DNA from: Parapedobacter deserti | GTDB taxonomy: Bacteria; Bacteroidota; Bacteroidia; Sphingobacteriales; Sphingobacteriaceae | Assembly: GCF_042646065.1 (NCBI RefSeq) | Contig: NZ_JBHRTA010000038.1 | Location: 496,001-560,000 of the forward strand | Direction: 5' to 3' | DNA: 64,000 bases | Part shown: piece after piece, positions 9,456-18,463 of the stretch | Position numbering within the stretch: position 1 is the first letter of the stretch | Layout: every line of letters starts with the position of its first letter | The notes under the pieces: generated by a model | What the model was told of the DNA's origin: nothing | Databases searched by the model: none | What the model saw: the letters and a program-made list of their open reading frames with translations, nothing else | Position numbers and translations under genes: made by a program

Positions 9456-12200
9456 ATGAAGCAGTGGTTGATGGTTGTTTGTACGTGGGTCGCGGTGGGT
9501 GTTCAGGTCGCTTGGAGCCAACACGACCCCTGGCCCGCTGTGGACCGCGAAACCAAGCCTTGGGCGCGTTGGTGGTGGATGGGCAATGCCGTTAGCGAGC
9601 CGACGATTTCCCGGCTGATGGCAGACTATGCAGGTGCTGGCTTTGGCGGACTGGAAATTGCGCCGATCTACGGTGCAAAAGGCTATGAAGCGCAATACCT
9701 TCCCTACCTTTCTCCCGAATGGATGGCCATGCTGCGCTATACGGCAAGGCAGGGCGACAGCCTTGGGCTGTCCATCGATCTCACCACTGGCACAGGTTGG
9801 CCCTTCGGTGGGCCGCAGGTGGGTCTGTCCGAGGCGGCGACCCGTGCATTGTTCCGTAAATTTGAACTGGTGGGCGGCACCCCCTTTGGCAGTAAGATTG
9901 TGCCTGATGATCCTAAACAGCGATCGGCGTCACTGCTATCGCTTACTGCCTATGACGAACAAGGTAACCCAGTAATGATCACCGATCACGTGACAGCCGA
10001 CGGGACATTAATGTGGCAGCCGGCCAAGGGGAAATGGGAACTTTATGCCGTATTCGAGGGCAAGACATTTCAGCGGGTGAAACGTGCTGCCCCGGGAGGT
10101 GAGGGATATACACTCAACCATTTTTCGCGCGATGCGTTGGACGGTTACTTATCGCGTTTTGATAGCGCATTCCACCGGGAACCGCAGGGTATCCGGGCGT
10201 TTTACAACGACAGCTATGAGGTGTATGGCGCCGACTGGTCAGCGGATTTCTTCGCGGAGTTTGAAAAGCGCCGTGGCTATGACCTGCAACTGCATGTGCG
10301 GAAGTTATTCTCGGACGATACAGCGGCCAATGCCGGTCGCGTAAAGTCCGATTACCGGGAGACTATGGCCGAGCTGCTGCTCGAGAACTTCACCCGGCCT
10401 TGGACACAGTGGGCGCACCGTTATGGAAGTGTAACCAGAAACCAGGCGCATGGATCGCCAGGTAACCTACTGGATCTTTATGCTGCCGTAGACATTCCCG
10501 AAGCAGAAACATTTGGATCCAGCTTTTTCCAGATTCCGGGGCTTCGCCGCGACAGCGCGGATATACGTAATGTAGACCCCGATCCGGTGATGATGAAATT
10601 TGCCTCATCGGCGGCGAATGTGACCGGGAAGCGGCTTGCTTCATCCGAAACGTTTACATGGCTGACCGAACATTTCAAGACGTCTCTGGCGCAGTGCAAA
10701 CCCGAAGTGGAGCAATGTTTCCTTGCAGGGATAAATCACGTCTTTTTCCATGGCGTCACCTATTCGCCGGAGGAAGCGGGATGGCCGGGATGGCTATTCT
10801 ACGCCTCAGTCAATTTCGTGCCGAATAACAGCTGGTGGCCACACCTGGATGGGCTTAATGGTTACATCACGCGTGTACAATCGGTGCTTCAGGCCGGCAG
10901 ATCAGACAACGAGTTGTTGATGTATTGGCCGGTTTATGACAATTGGGATGACTCCAGAGGCCGAATGATGACCTTGACCGTGCACCACATTGACGAGTGG
11001 CTCCATCCTACACCGTTCTACAAAAACCTGCAGCAACTGCATCGCCACGGATACTCAGTTGACTTCGTATCGGACAACCTGTTGGCACGCGCTACGGTAA
11101 GTGAAGGGCTCATCCATACATCGTTTGAGGGTATGCCGTATAAGGCATTGGTGGTGCCGCTCACGCGGCGGATGCCGCTGGAGACATTGCGCAAACTCAT
11201 CAGTCTTGCCCAGCAAGGGGCAACCGTTGTGCTGCAAGCGGTGCCGGAGGACGTACCGGGTTTCGCAGACTTTGCCCATCGCCAGGCAATTTTCAGGGAG
11301 TTAGTGGAGACATTACCCAGCAGCGGCGCCACTATTTCGCCGGATGTGACAGCTGCTTTGCAACGGCTGGGCATCATGGGTGAGCCACTGGCCCGACAAG
11401 GCCTTGGGTTCGTTCGCCGTGCTGCGGCCGACGGCGGCACATACTATTACGTCGTAAATCACCAAGCCACTGCGGTAGACAGGCGTATTCCGCTTCTCGC
11501 GGCCACGGGTGGCGGGTCGGCGGTGCTACTGGATCCGCAGAGCGGTGGCTCCGGCAAGACGCCATGCGTAGCCATCGACGGGCATTATGGTGTCCGCGTA
11601 CAGCTCCGGCCCGGTGAAGCCATCGTGGTAAAAGTCGGAAGCGAAGCCGGAAAGGAGGTGCCGGATTGGGTTTATGCCGGAAAGGAACTGGATCGTATTT
11701 CGCTGGAACAAGGGTGGCAGCTTACATTTGAAAGCGGCGGCCCGCAACTGCCCAAGCCGATACGGGCAGACACGTTACAGTTGTGGACCAACGATCCGGG
11801 TGAAGCCTACCAGGCGTTCAGCGGGTTAGGCTCGTACAGCACAACCGTAGACATGGATATGGTTACGGAAGATGCGCTATATGTGCTTGAACTTGAAAAA
11901 CTGAATGAAAGTGCGCGTGTCTATATCAATGGACGAGAAGCGGGCTTGATTTGGAGCATACCTTACCGCCTGCGGATCGGCCACTTGCTGAAACCGGGAC
12001 AGAACACCATCCGCATAGAAGTGGCCAATTTGATGGCTAACCGTATACGGGATATGGACCGGAAAGGGAAAGAGTGGCGGAGCTATCATGAAATCAATTT
12101 TGTGAACATCGACTATCAGCCATTTGATGCGTCCAACTGGCCGGTGCAGCCCTCCGGTTTGGCAGGTCAGGCCATGATTATTCGGTACAAAAAGAATTAA
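9456..12200 (+). CDS. GH106-type alpha-L-rhamnosidase
   Basis: The ATG at 9456 is chosen over a TTG at 9432 because it places a signal peptide (MKQWLMVVCTWVAVGVQVAWS) at the N terminus; the protein is then 914 residues. The mature start, PWARWWWMGNAVSEPTISR, with GLEIAPIYG further on, is the hallmark of GH106 and its relatives. The domain order is an (alpha/beta)8 catalytic barrel, a large middle region with SSETFTWLTEHFKTS and NHVFFHGVTYSPE, and C-terminal jelly-roll domains ending with the GH2-like carbohydrate-binding fold (LYVLELEKLNESARVYING, IEVANLMANR). GH106 enzymes remove alpha-linked L-rhamnose. As the last enzyme of the locus it would feed the mutarotase upstream. The precise linkage is inferred. 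Confidence 0.85.
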   Translation: MKQWLMVVCTWVAVGVQVAWSQHDPWPAVDRETKPWARWWWMGNAVSEPTISRLMADYAGAGFGGLEIAPIYGAKGYEAQYLPYLSPEWMAMLRYTARQGDSLGLSIDLTTGTGWPFGGPQVGLSEAATRALFRKFELVGGTPFGSKIVPDDPKQRSASLLSLTAYDEQGNPVMITDHVTADGTLMWQPAKGKWELYAVFEGKTFQRVKRAAPGGEGYTLNHFSRDALDGYLSRFDSAFHREPQGIRAFYNDSYEVYGADWSADFFAEFEKRRGYDLQLHVRKLFSDDTAANAGRVKSDYRETMAELLLENFTRPWTQWAHRYGSVTRNQAHGSPGNLLDLYAAVDIPEAETFGSSFFQIPGLRRDSADIRNVDPDPVMMKFASSAANVTGKRLASSETFTWLTEHFKTSLAQCKPEVEQCFLAGINHVFFHGVTYSPEEAGWPGWLFYASVNFVPNNSWWPHLDGLNGYITRVQSVLQAGRSDNELLMYWPVYDNWDDSRGRMMTLTVHHIDEWLHPTPFYKNLQQLHRHGYSVDFVSDNLLARATVSEGLIHTSFEGMPYKALVVPLTRRMPLETLRKLISLAQQGATVVLQAVPEDVPGFADFAHRQAIFRELVETLPSSGATISPDVTAALQRLGIMGEPLARQGLGFVRRAAADGGTYYYVVNHQATAVDRRIPLLAATGGGSAVLLDPQSGGSGKTPCVAIDGHYGVRVQLRPGEAIVVKVGSEAGKEVPDWVYAGKELDRISLEQGWQLTFESGGPQLPKPIRADTLQLWTNDPGEAYQAFSGLGSYSTTVDMDMVTEDALYVLELEKLNESARVYINGREAGLIWSIPYRLRIGHLLKPGQNTIRIEVANLMANRIRDMDRKGKEWRSYHEINFVNIDYQPFDASNWPVQPSGLAGQAMIIRYKKN

Positions 12201-12220
12201 CTTTACCGATATTTCGGGCA

Positions 12221-12261
12221 AATCCCTTATCTTAATGCCGTAAAGCGCTAAAGAAGGGATT
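12221..12261. repeat. 8-bp inverted repeat just before the GntR-type gene
   Basis: AATCCCTT at 12221-12228 and AAGGGATT at 12254-12261 are perfect reverse complements separated by 25 bp. They end 3 bp before the regulator's first ATG. No T-run follows, so it is unlike an intrinsic terminator for the GH106 gene. It could be an operator bound by the regulator itself, or a weak stem. Spacing and arm length alone do not decide. Confidence 0.45.
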
Positions 12262-12264
12262 GAC

Positions 12265-13296
12265 ATGAAGTCAGCATCCATGTTTGAATATATTCACATC
12301 AACGAATATTCGGCTACTCCGAAATATGTACAACTGGCCAATGCCGTTATCGGGGCAATCGAAGCGGAAAAAATCCAGAAGGGCGATATGCTGCCATCAA
12401 TCAACGAGCTGAGCTATGTGCTGGAGATATCGCGTGATACCGCAGAAAAAGGATACAAACATTTGAAGCAACTGGGGGTGCTGGGGTCCGTGCCGGGCAA
12501 AGGGTATTACATTACCAATGCCGACTTCAGGCAGGAGTTGCAGATCGTACTGTTTTTCAATAAGCTGAGTGCACATAAGAAAATCGTGTATGATTCGTTT
12601 GTAAAAGCCATCGGAACGGATGCCGCCGTCGATTTTTATATATATAACAATGACCTTTCACTGTTCAAAAAGCTGCTTCAGAATCTTAAACAGGAGTATA
12701 CGCACTACGTCATTATCCCTCATTTTATTGAAGGGCACGATAAGGCCGCCGAATTGATCAATACGATTCCAAAAGAGAAGCTGGTACTACTCGATAAGCT
12801 GGTGCCGAATATTGACGGCGAGTACGCCGCGGTTTACGAAGATTTTGAACGCGATATCTATGAAGCGCTGGAGCAAGCCAGGGAACAATTAAGCAAATAC
12901 CACACACTGAAGCTTATTTTTCCCGATAAGAGCTATTTTCCCAAGGGCATTATCAAAGGGTTTTACCGCTTTTGCCAGCAATATGCTTTCAACCATTTAT
13001 TGGTCAGCAATATTTTGGAAGAACCCATATCGGCGGGCGAAGTATATATTAACCTTATGGAAGACGACTTGGTGAAATTGCTTGATCAGGTAATCTCCCT
13101 CCAACTGAAGATCGGCCAAGACGTAGGTATCATTTCGTATAACGAGACCCCGTTAAAGAAATTCATCCTGAATGGCATCACGACCATCTCCACGGATTTC
13201 AAGCGCATGGGGGAAGCCGCAGCTGCGGTGATCCTGGAAAATGCCAAACGCCATGAAAAAGTGCCTTTTTATTTGACGTTGAGGCCATCGGTTTAG
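12265..13296 (+). CDS. GntR-family regulator with periplasmic-binding-protein-like effector domain
   Basis: A 343-residue protein. Residues about 10-80 form a GntR-type winged helix: YVQLANAVIGAIEAEKIQKG followed by LPSINELSYVLEISRDTAEK and the wing GKGYYI. Residues about 90-340 resemble a LacI/PBP1-type sugar-binding domain, with FFNKLSAHKK and DVGIISYNETPLKKFILNGITTIS as typical segments. This architecture is common in Bacteroidota as a local regulator of sugar catabolic genes. It lies 64 bp after the GH106 gene on the same strand, so it probably senses rhamnose or an RG-I oligosaccharide and controls this locus (inference). A second ATG at 12280 (MFEYIHINEYS) is an equally plausible start. 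Confidence 0.85.
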   Translation: MKSASMFEYIHINEYSATPKYVQLANAVIGAIEAEKIQKGDMLPSINELSYVLEISRDTAEKGYKHLKQLGVLGSVPGKGYYITNADFRQELQIVLFFNKLSAHKKIVYDSFVKAIGTDAAVDFYIYNNDLSLFKKLLQNLKQEYTHYVIIPHFIEGHDKAAELINTIPKEKLVLLDKLVPNIDGEYAAVYEDFERDIYEALEQAREQLSKYHTLKLIFPDKSYFPKGIIKGFYRFCQQYAFNHLLVSNILEEPISAGEVYINLMEDDLVKLLDQVISLQLKIGQDVGIISYNETPLKKFILNGITTISTDFKRMGEAAAAVILENAKRHEKVPFYLTLRPSV

Positions 13297-13326
13297 GTTG
13301 ATCTTGTCGTCTCAGCCTTATCGTCG

Positions 13327-13911
13327 TTAGCGACTGCGCCTGGCCTCTACCGGAAACTGCTCCATGACGCCGGTAACCACTTCCGATAATTTGTTAATGG
13401 CTTGTTCGGGAGTACGTACCTCGCCCGAGCCACGCGCCTGCCAGACGACCTTGTTGGAACGGCGGTCTCTGGCCTCAATGATGATATGGCCTGCACGGTA
13501 GCGTTCCTCGCCAACGGGCCGGTTCCAGCCCCAGCCGTAACCAAACCCCCAGCCCCAGCCGGGTCCCCACATCCAGGGATTGTAGCCCCACATGCCCCAC
13601 GGACCGCCACCGCCATATACTGGGCGTTTTTTGTTGTTGACAATGGCAACGTACCGGAACAGCAGATCCGGATTCTCTTTTGAATACGTCAGTCCCCGGG
13701 CCTCAAGTTCGCGATTGGCCGTCTCCAGAATATTCGCTTCCGCGATGTCATTGTCAAAATAGGACTTAGACAGCGAATCCACGGGCGGAAGCCAGCTGTA
13801 AGTGCGGTACTGGGAAAAATCCGTTCCCTCCATTTTAGTGGTATGGTATCGGTAGGATGAACAGGACGCCAATACCATCAACGGAACGATGTATAATAAT
13901 AACCTTTTCAT
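13327..13911 (-). CDS. DUF4136 lipoprotein with Gly/Trp-rich insert
   Basis: The ATG at 13911 gives a lipoprotein signal (MKRLLLYIVPLMVLASC, lipidated Cys17); an upstream TTG at 13917 is less likely. The body matches the DUF4136 pattern: an early FSQYRTYSW, a middle ENPDLLFRYVAIV and a late IIIEARDRRSNKVVWQARGSGEV. A stretch of about 30 residues near position 100-130 is almost entirely Gly, Trp, Tyr, Pro and Met (GGGGPWGMWGYNP and on). Related Bacteroidota proteins also carry such aromatic linkers. Function is unknown; the family is envelope-located. It converges with the GntR-type gene (30 bp gap) and is downstream of nadE on the same strand. Confidence 0.8.
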   Translation of the reverse strand: MKRLLLYIVPLMVLASCSSYRYHTTKMEGTDFSQYRTYSWLPPVDSLSKSYFDNDIAEANILETANRELEARGLTYSKENPDLLFRYVAIVNNKKRPVYGGGGPWGMWGYNPWMWGPGWGWGFGYGWGWNRPVGEERYRAGHIIIEARDRRSNKVVWQARGSGEVRTPEQAINKLSEVVTGVMEQFPVEARRSR

Positions 13912-13997
13912 GGTCAACTCTCCTCATTTATTCGTTTACAAACGATTAGACAAGGAAATGGTGCGATGGTTTAATCGATATCAACGATACTTAGGTG

Positions 13998-15638
13998 CTA
14001 TGGGTATTTGCCGACCAATGGCAAGGCTCTGCCCTCGCCGAAGGCTTTACTGCTTACGCGGAGTATCGGCGGAGCTTGGAAGCGTTTGAATTCTGTGCGG
14101 TTAACCATGTTCACCACCTTGCGCACCAGCGCTTCGTCAAACCCCAGTGCGATGATCTGCGCTGTACTCTTTTCATTCTCGATGTATTGAAAGAGCACGG
14201 CATCCAGCAATTCGTATTCCGGCAGGGAGTCGCTGTCTTTTTGCCCTGGCCGCAATTCAGCCGACGGGGGTTTTACGATGGTGTTCTCCGGTATGATTTC
14301 CCGGTCTCGGTTGATGTAGCCAGCTAGTTTGTAAACCTGTGTCTTGTATACATCGCCGATGACTCCCAAAGCGCCGGCCATGTCGCCGTATAACGTGCCG
14401 TAACCCACAGCGGCCTCGCTTTTGTTGGAGGTATTGAGGAGTATGTAACCCAGTTTATTGGAAAACGCCATCACCAGTGTGCCGCGTATGCGCGCCTGAA
14501 TGTTTTCTTCTGTGACATCAGGGCCGAGTCCCTTGAATGCGTCACTAAGGCCTTCGTTAAAAACTTCAGCCATGCGCTGTATAGGGATAATTTCATGACG
14601 GCAGCCCGTGTTGCGGACCAGATCCAGGGCATCTGTGATGGAATGGTCGCTGGAATAGGCCGACGGCATCAGCACAGCCATTACATTGTCGGCGCCCAGC
14701 GCTTCACATGCAAGCGCCGCCACCACGGCCGAATCGATGCCGCCCGACAGCCCGACCACCGCCTTATGGAAGCCTGATTTACCGAAATAATCACGGATGC
14801 CCAATAACAGGGCCTGATGGATGAGTGGGGTATCCAGCGGAGGGGTCACCGCAGTTGCGTCTTGCAGTGGCGCAATGGTTTTACCTTTCAGCTCATAGCA
14901 TCTCAGATCCTCCTGAAAGGACGCCATCATGTCAATACATTCACCGGTAGCATTGAGGGCGATGGACCGTCCGTCGAAAATGATATCGGTATGTGCACCT
15001 ACTTGATTGAGATAAAACAGCGGCACGCCGGTTTCGCGGGCATGCGCCTGTAATACGTCCATCCGTTCGTTGAGGTGGTTGTAAGAAAAGGGTGACGCCG
15101 CGATGTTGATAATGATATCCGGGTTGTCTGCTCGCAGGACGTCCATGGGGTTCCTATGATAGAGTCTCGGCGTTGCAATATTCCACAGATCTTCGCAGAT
15201 GGTCAGGGCTATTTTCTTGTCTTTATACGTTACACAGCGGAAGTCATCGGACGGCTGGAAATAGCGGTATTCATTGAAGACATCATAATCCGGAAGCAGC
15301 CCTTTGTGCACCGTCTGCTGCACCTGCCCATCCACGATGAACAGCGCGGCATTGTGCAGCGGCTTGCCTTGTCCAGAGGTGTTGCGTACGGGCGCACCGA
15401 TAATGCACGCTATCCCATCGCAATGACGTGCAATTTTGGCAACGGCGGCGTCGCATGCGTCCAGAAAAGCCGGAGAGCGCAGTAGGTCCTTGGCCGGATA
15501 GCCGCCGATAGCCAGCTCTGCAAAGACTACAAGGTCCGCGCCGCGGCTTTTCGCTTTCCCGATGGCCTGAAGCATAGCCGAAGTGTTGCGTTCGAAATTG
15601 CCGATGTGGTAGTTTTGCTGGGCTAACGCGATTATCAT
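13998..15638 (-). CDS. nadE: Glutamine-dependent NAD+ synthetase
   Basis: A 546-residue two-domain enzyme that makes NAD+ from deamido-NAD+ using glutamine as ammonia source and ATP. The N-terminal nitrilase-type glutaminase domain has the catalytic triad Glu41 (VVFAELAIGGYP), Lys112 (HKGLLPDYDVFNE) and Cys148 (LTICEDLWN). The C-terminal synthetase has the ATP pyrophosphatase loop SGGIDS at 298-303. Later it has NTSNKSEAAVGYGTLYGDMAG and PPSAELRPGQ, both typical of NadE. The length and arrangement match the bacterial two-domain class. The stop of the downstream-oriented barrel gene lies 26 bp away, so 15665-16318 and nadE are probably co-transcribed (barrel first). In several Bacteroidota nadE neighbours gldB, as it nearly does here. 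Confidence 0.97.
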   Translation of the reverse strand: MIIALAQQNYHIGNFERNTSAMLQAIGKAKSRGADLVVFAELAIGGYPAKDLLRSPAFLDACDAAVAKIARHCDGIACIIGAPVRNTSGQGKPLHNAALFIVDGQVQQTVHKGLLPDYDVFNEYRYFQPSDDFRCVTYKDKKIALTICEDLWNIATPRLYHRNPMDVLRADNPDIIINIAASPFSYNHLNERMDVLQAHARETGVPLFYLNQVGAHTDIIFDGRSIALNATGECIDMMASFQEDLRCYELKGKTIAPLQDATAVTPPLDTPLIHQALLLGIRDYFGKSGFHKAVVGLSGGIDSAVVAALACEALGADNVMAVLMPSAYSSDHSITDALDLVRNTGCRHEIIPIQRMAEVFNEGLSDAFKGLGPDVTEENIQARIRGTLVMAFSNKLGYILLNTSNKSEAAVGYGTLYGDMAGALGVIGDVYKTQVYKLAGYINRDREIIPENTIVKPPSAELRPGQKDSDSLPEYELLDAVLFQYIENEKSTAQIIALGFDEALVRKVVNMVNRTEFKRFQAPPILRVSSKAFGEGRALPLVGKYP

Positions 15639-15664
15639 TGAGTTATGCTGTTGAGGATGAGCGG

Positions 15665-16318
15665 TCAGAAAAATATCCCGAAATTGAAAGCCACATACGA
15701 ATTGCGGGGCTCGCCGTTTTTAACGGCCTGGGTAAAACCGTTGTTGAAGCTGAGCCCGGTCATCATCACCAGGTTATGGTCGAGCTGCCATTCTATCCCG
15801 CCGCCGATCTGTAGGGCTAAACGCAGGAAGTCAGCGCTGCTACCCATGGAAGTACGGGCGGAGGCATGTTCTTCCTTTTCCTTGGCGTTGAGCTTGACCC
15901 CTCCTGTAAAGCCAAACTGTCCGTAATAGCTGCGGAAATACCGCATGGTACTTTTCAATTTCAGGCTTATCGGTATTTCGGCGTATTGCAACCGGTAGTT
16001 GTTGGTCGTATAGACGTTTGGTGCGCTGGATACCGGATCCGGGTATTTTGCGGTACTGTTGATCGTGTTGATCAGCAATCCGGTGGAAAAATAATAGTTT
16101 TCGGTAAACGCGAAGTCGGCGAGCAGGCCATACGCATAGCCAAACTTCGGACTGCTTGAATATCCTTCCGTATCACCATACCGCAACCACCCCATATTGG
16201 GAGAAAATGTGATTCCCAGGGAAACCGGTCGGTATTGGTAAGTTGAACTGTAGTAATCTTGGGCACTGCTTGGAATGAAAAGGGTGAGTAATAACGCTGA
16301 AAGGAGGTATGGGCTCAT
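15665..16318 (-). CDS. Outer-membrane beta-barrel protein (PorT-like fold)
   Basis: The ATG at 16318 gives a clean signal peptide (MSPYLLSALLLTLFIPSSAQ) and 217 residues. A longer reading up to 16600 would overlap gldB and has no signal, so I reject it. The mature part alternates hydrophobic and polar residues in strands separated by tyrosine- and glycine-rich turns (GITFSPNMGWLRYG, YGQFGFTGGVKLNAK, LQIGGGIEWQLDHN) and ends in the aromatic FNFGIFF expected of an outer-membrane barrel. Small barrels of this PorT family are numerous in Bacteroidota; one of them (PorT/SprT) serves type IX secretion, but nothing here identifies this protein as that member. It is divergent from gldB with a 90 bp gap. 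Confidence 0.75.
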   Translation of the reverse strand: MSPYLLSALLLTLFIPSSAQDYYSSTYQYRPVSLGITFSPNMGWLRYGDTEGYSSSPKFGYAYGLLADFAFTENYYFSTGLLINTINSTAKYPDPVSSAPNVYTTNNYRLQYAEIPISLKLKSTMRYFRSYYGQFGFTGGVKLNAKEKEEHASARTSMGSSADFLRLALQIGGGIEWQLDHNLVMMTGLSFNNGFTQAVKNGEPRNSYVAFNFGIFF

Positions 16319-16383
16319 TCGCTTAACCCTGTTCGACTTTGCGTCTTTGCATGATACGTGCTGATCGTGTTCCATCAAATCCT

Positions 16384-16391
16384 TAACTTTG
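16384..16391 (+). promoter_or_regulatory. Candidate -7 box for gldB
   Basis: TAACTTTG matches the Bacteroidota -7 consensus TAnnTTTG exactly and lies 17 bp before the gldB start. I see no TTG at the usual 19-23 bp upstream spacing, so support is partial. Confidence 0.4.
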
Positions 16392-16408
16392 CTGCTTGAT
16401 AAACAAAA

Positions 16409-17443
16409 ATGATGCTCAAAAGCCTTGTGTCGCAAATTTATTGCTTTTTTTTGATTATCGCGCTTTGTTCTTGTGACAGGCCCAAGCGTGTAGACGTGAG
16501 TCACATTGACGTGGATGTCACCATCGAACGCTTCGATCAAGCGTTGGACAGCCTGCGGCCCGATAACATCCTTCAGAAAAACGGGGAGTGGCTCCGCCAT
16601 TATGGGTTTTTCTATGCTGATTACATGCAGTACATGCTGGAGGCCGGCAACCCACTCGACAGCGCAAAGCTGGCATCCGTTTTGGCGGAGGTGATCGCGA
16701 CGGATGATTTCCAGGCATTAAAGGCCAGCGTATACGAAGCCTTTCCGGACATGGCCATGCAGGAAGCGGGCCTCACAGACGCCTTTAGGCACCTGAAGTA
16801 TTATTTCCCGGCCATCGATATTCCGCGGTTCATCGCTTTTTTCTCTGGATTTTCCGTGCAGACACCGATCGGTGAAGATTATATCGGGATCGGACTGGAC
16901 ATGTTCCTTGGCGCGGATTCCAAGTTCTATCCGGCACTGCGCGAAAGCATTCCCTATTACCTTTCGCGGCGTTTCACGCCGGAAAATATCGTGCCGCGGG
17001 TAACGGAGAGCTATATCCGGGAAGAACTGTATCTGCAGGACGATTTGGATATGACCCTGCTGCAGCACATGATTTATCAGGGAAAAGTGCTGTACGTGAT
17101 GGACCGCGTGTTACCGGAGATAGCTGATACACTTAAAATCGGCTATACGGGACAACAGTGGGAGTGGGCTAACCGTTTCGAGCGCGATATTTGGGCGTGG
17201 TTCCTCCAGGAGAACCTGTTGTACGAGGCGGACTACCACCGCATCCAAAAGTACCTGAGTGAAGCCCCATTTACGCCCGAATTAGGGACGCAGAATGAAT
17301 CGGCTCCAAAACTCGGCGTGTTTGTTGGATGGAAGATTGTAAGGAAATATATGGATAGGCATCCGGATACTTCCTTACAAGCGTTGTTGGAGATTAAAGA
17401 CGCACAGGTGCTACTGGATGGATCGCGGTATAGAGGGGATTGA
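16409..17443 (+). CDS. gldB: Gliding motility lipoprotein GldB
   Basis: A 344-residue lipoprotein (signal ending ALCSC, lipidated Cys22). It matches GldB along its length: VDVTIERFDQALDSL near the start, WLRHYGFFYADYMQYML, YYFPAIDIPRFIAFFSGF in the middle, DYIGIGLDMFLGADSKFYP, then YYLSRRFTPENIVPRV and a C-terminal NESAPKLGVFVGWKIVRKYM. In Flavobacterium, GldB is an envelope lipoprotein required for gliding; its family has a zincin-like helical fold and is kept in many Bacteroidota that do not glide. Its usual partner gldC is not adjacent. Downstream is a strong bidirectional terminator, then a convergent FKBP-type lipoprotein pair. The FKBP neighbours recall GldI, also a peptidyl-prolyl isomerase lipoprotein, but that link is contextual only. 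Confidence 0.93.
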   Translation: MMLKSLVSQIYCFFLIIALCSCDRPKRVDVSHIDVDVTIERFDQALDSLRPDNILQKNGEWLRHYGFFYADYMQYMLEAGNPLDSAKLASVLAEVIATDDFQALKASVYEAFPDMAMQEAGLTDAFRHLKYYFPAIDIPRFIAFFSGFSVQTPIGEDYIGIGLDMFLGADSKFYPALRESIPYYLSRRFTPENIVPRVTESYIREELYLQDDLDMTLLQHMIYQGKVLYVMDRVLPEIADTLKIGYTGQQWEWANRFERDIWAWFLQENLLYEADYHRIQKYLSEAPFTPELGTQNESAPKLGVFVGWKIVRKYMDRHPDTSLQALLEIKDAQVLLDGSRYRGD

Positions 17444-17451
17444 AAGCGCAT

Positions 17452-17480
17452 AAAAAAGCCAGCGATTCGCTGGCTTTTTT
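17452..17480. terminator. Bidirectional intrinsic terminator between gldB and FKBP gene
   Basis: The stem GCCAGCG / CGCTGGC (17458-17464 and 17468-17474) has a 3-nt loop and is flanked by six A on the left and six T on the right, giving a U-tail in either direction. It sits between the convergent stops at 17443 and 17497. Confidence 0.95.
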
Positions 17481-17496
17481 ATGGTTTTTTCAGTCT

Positions 17497-18426
17497 TTAT
17501 TCGTCTTTGACTTCAACTTCATAGTCCAATGACGAATAAGGGGGGATGACATAGTTTCCTGTTGCATCAGTTGATCCGGTTCTGCCGTAGGCTACAGTGC
17601 TTGGCATAAAAAATCTGATTTTCCCGCCCTTTCGTAATAAAATCATCATATTTTGCCAACCCGTAATGTTGTCGCTAACTTTGGCTTTGTAGTCGTCAAG
17701 TTGCTGGATAGTGCTACCGTCGGGTCTTTTGAGTACAAACTTTGTCGTGACCGTTGAGTCTGCCGCAATCGGATCCCCTGAGCCCTCACTGATTATTTTG
17801 TAATAAATTCCGTCTTCTGTTTTAGTTAGGTCATCCAATGATAAACCCGCTCGTTTCACCATGTTGGGAATCACCCAATCATTTTCAAAATCCTCAAAAT
17901 TATCATGCACAGTCACCACGTAATCCAATGAAGCATTTGGCGGAATACCAACTCTGGAATCACCATTCCGACCGTACATCAACCTTGATGGTACAATGAT
18001 GCGGATTTTCCCGTTGGTTTTTTTAAGCACTTCGCGGATCACCTCCTTGAAGTCACCCGTACGCTCGACGGTCGGCGAGCCTGCAGCACCGGAACCAAAA
18101 GGGAAATAACCGAAATAATCCGTATAGCGGTTATTGAAACTCATGGTGTCTCCGGAACTATATTTTCCGTCTAAGCTCTTTACCGTGTAAACCACAGGAT
18201 AGCTATTTTTATAGTCAATGGGGTTTCCGGTCCCTTCCTCCAGCACTTGGTAAAACAAATCGGTCTCTTTGTATTGGCTGACATTGAGGTTGTTTTTCTC
18301 AATATATTCGAGGATGTTTTTGTTGTCCAGCTCTTCGAATGAGTAATATTCTTTTTTGTCGCAACCCGATAGAAATAGCGCTGTCGCGATGCCTGCCATT
18401 AGAATACAAGGAGTCGGTTTTGTCAT
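17497..18426 (-). CDS. Two-domain FKBP-type peptidyl-prolyl isomerase lipoprotein
   Basis: The ATG at 18426 gives a lipoprotein signal with LFLSGC and about 309 residues; a longer reading from 18486 would overlap the upstream gene and spoil the signal. Two FKBP-like modules follow. The first (about residues 55-180) ends LMYGRNGDSRVGIPPNASLDYVVTV. The second (about 200-305) ends VAYGRTGSTDATGNYVIPPYSSLDYEVEV. Both show the YG...IPP.SLDYxV end of the fold. FKBP lipoproteins help fold periplasmic or surface proteins; some of the canonical active-site aromatics are not obvious, so isomerase activity is unproven. It follows the single-domain gene at 18464-19093 by 37 bp in one operon. Confidence 0.85.
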   Translation of the reverse strand: MTKPTPCILMAGIATALFLSGCDKKEYYSFEELDNKNILEYIEKNNLNVSQYKETDLFYQVLEEGTGNPIDYKNSYPVVYTVKSLDGKYSSGDTMSFNNRYTDYFGYFPFGSGAAGSPTVERTGDFKEVIREVLKKTNGKIRIIVPSRLMYGRNGDSRVGIPPNASLDYVVTVHDNFEDFENDWVIPNMVKRAGLSLDDLTKTEDGIYYKIISEGSGDPIAADSTVTTKFVLKRPDGSTIQQLDDYKAKVSDNITGWQNMMILLRKGGKIRFFMPSTVAYGRTGSTDATGNYVIPPYSSLDYEVEVKDE

Positions 18427-18463
18427 TTGCTCAATCAATGAAGGTTTGTTCGTCCTAATCACC

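Noticed and set aside
15665..16318. Type IX secretion protein PorT/SprT proper
   Set aside because: Only the general small-barrel pattern is visible; adjacency to gldB is not enough to name it.
16319..16600. N-terminal extension of the barrel protein gene up to 16600
   Set aside because: It overlaps gldB on the other strand, has no signal peptide, and the ATG at 16318 gives a clean one.
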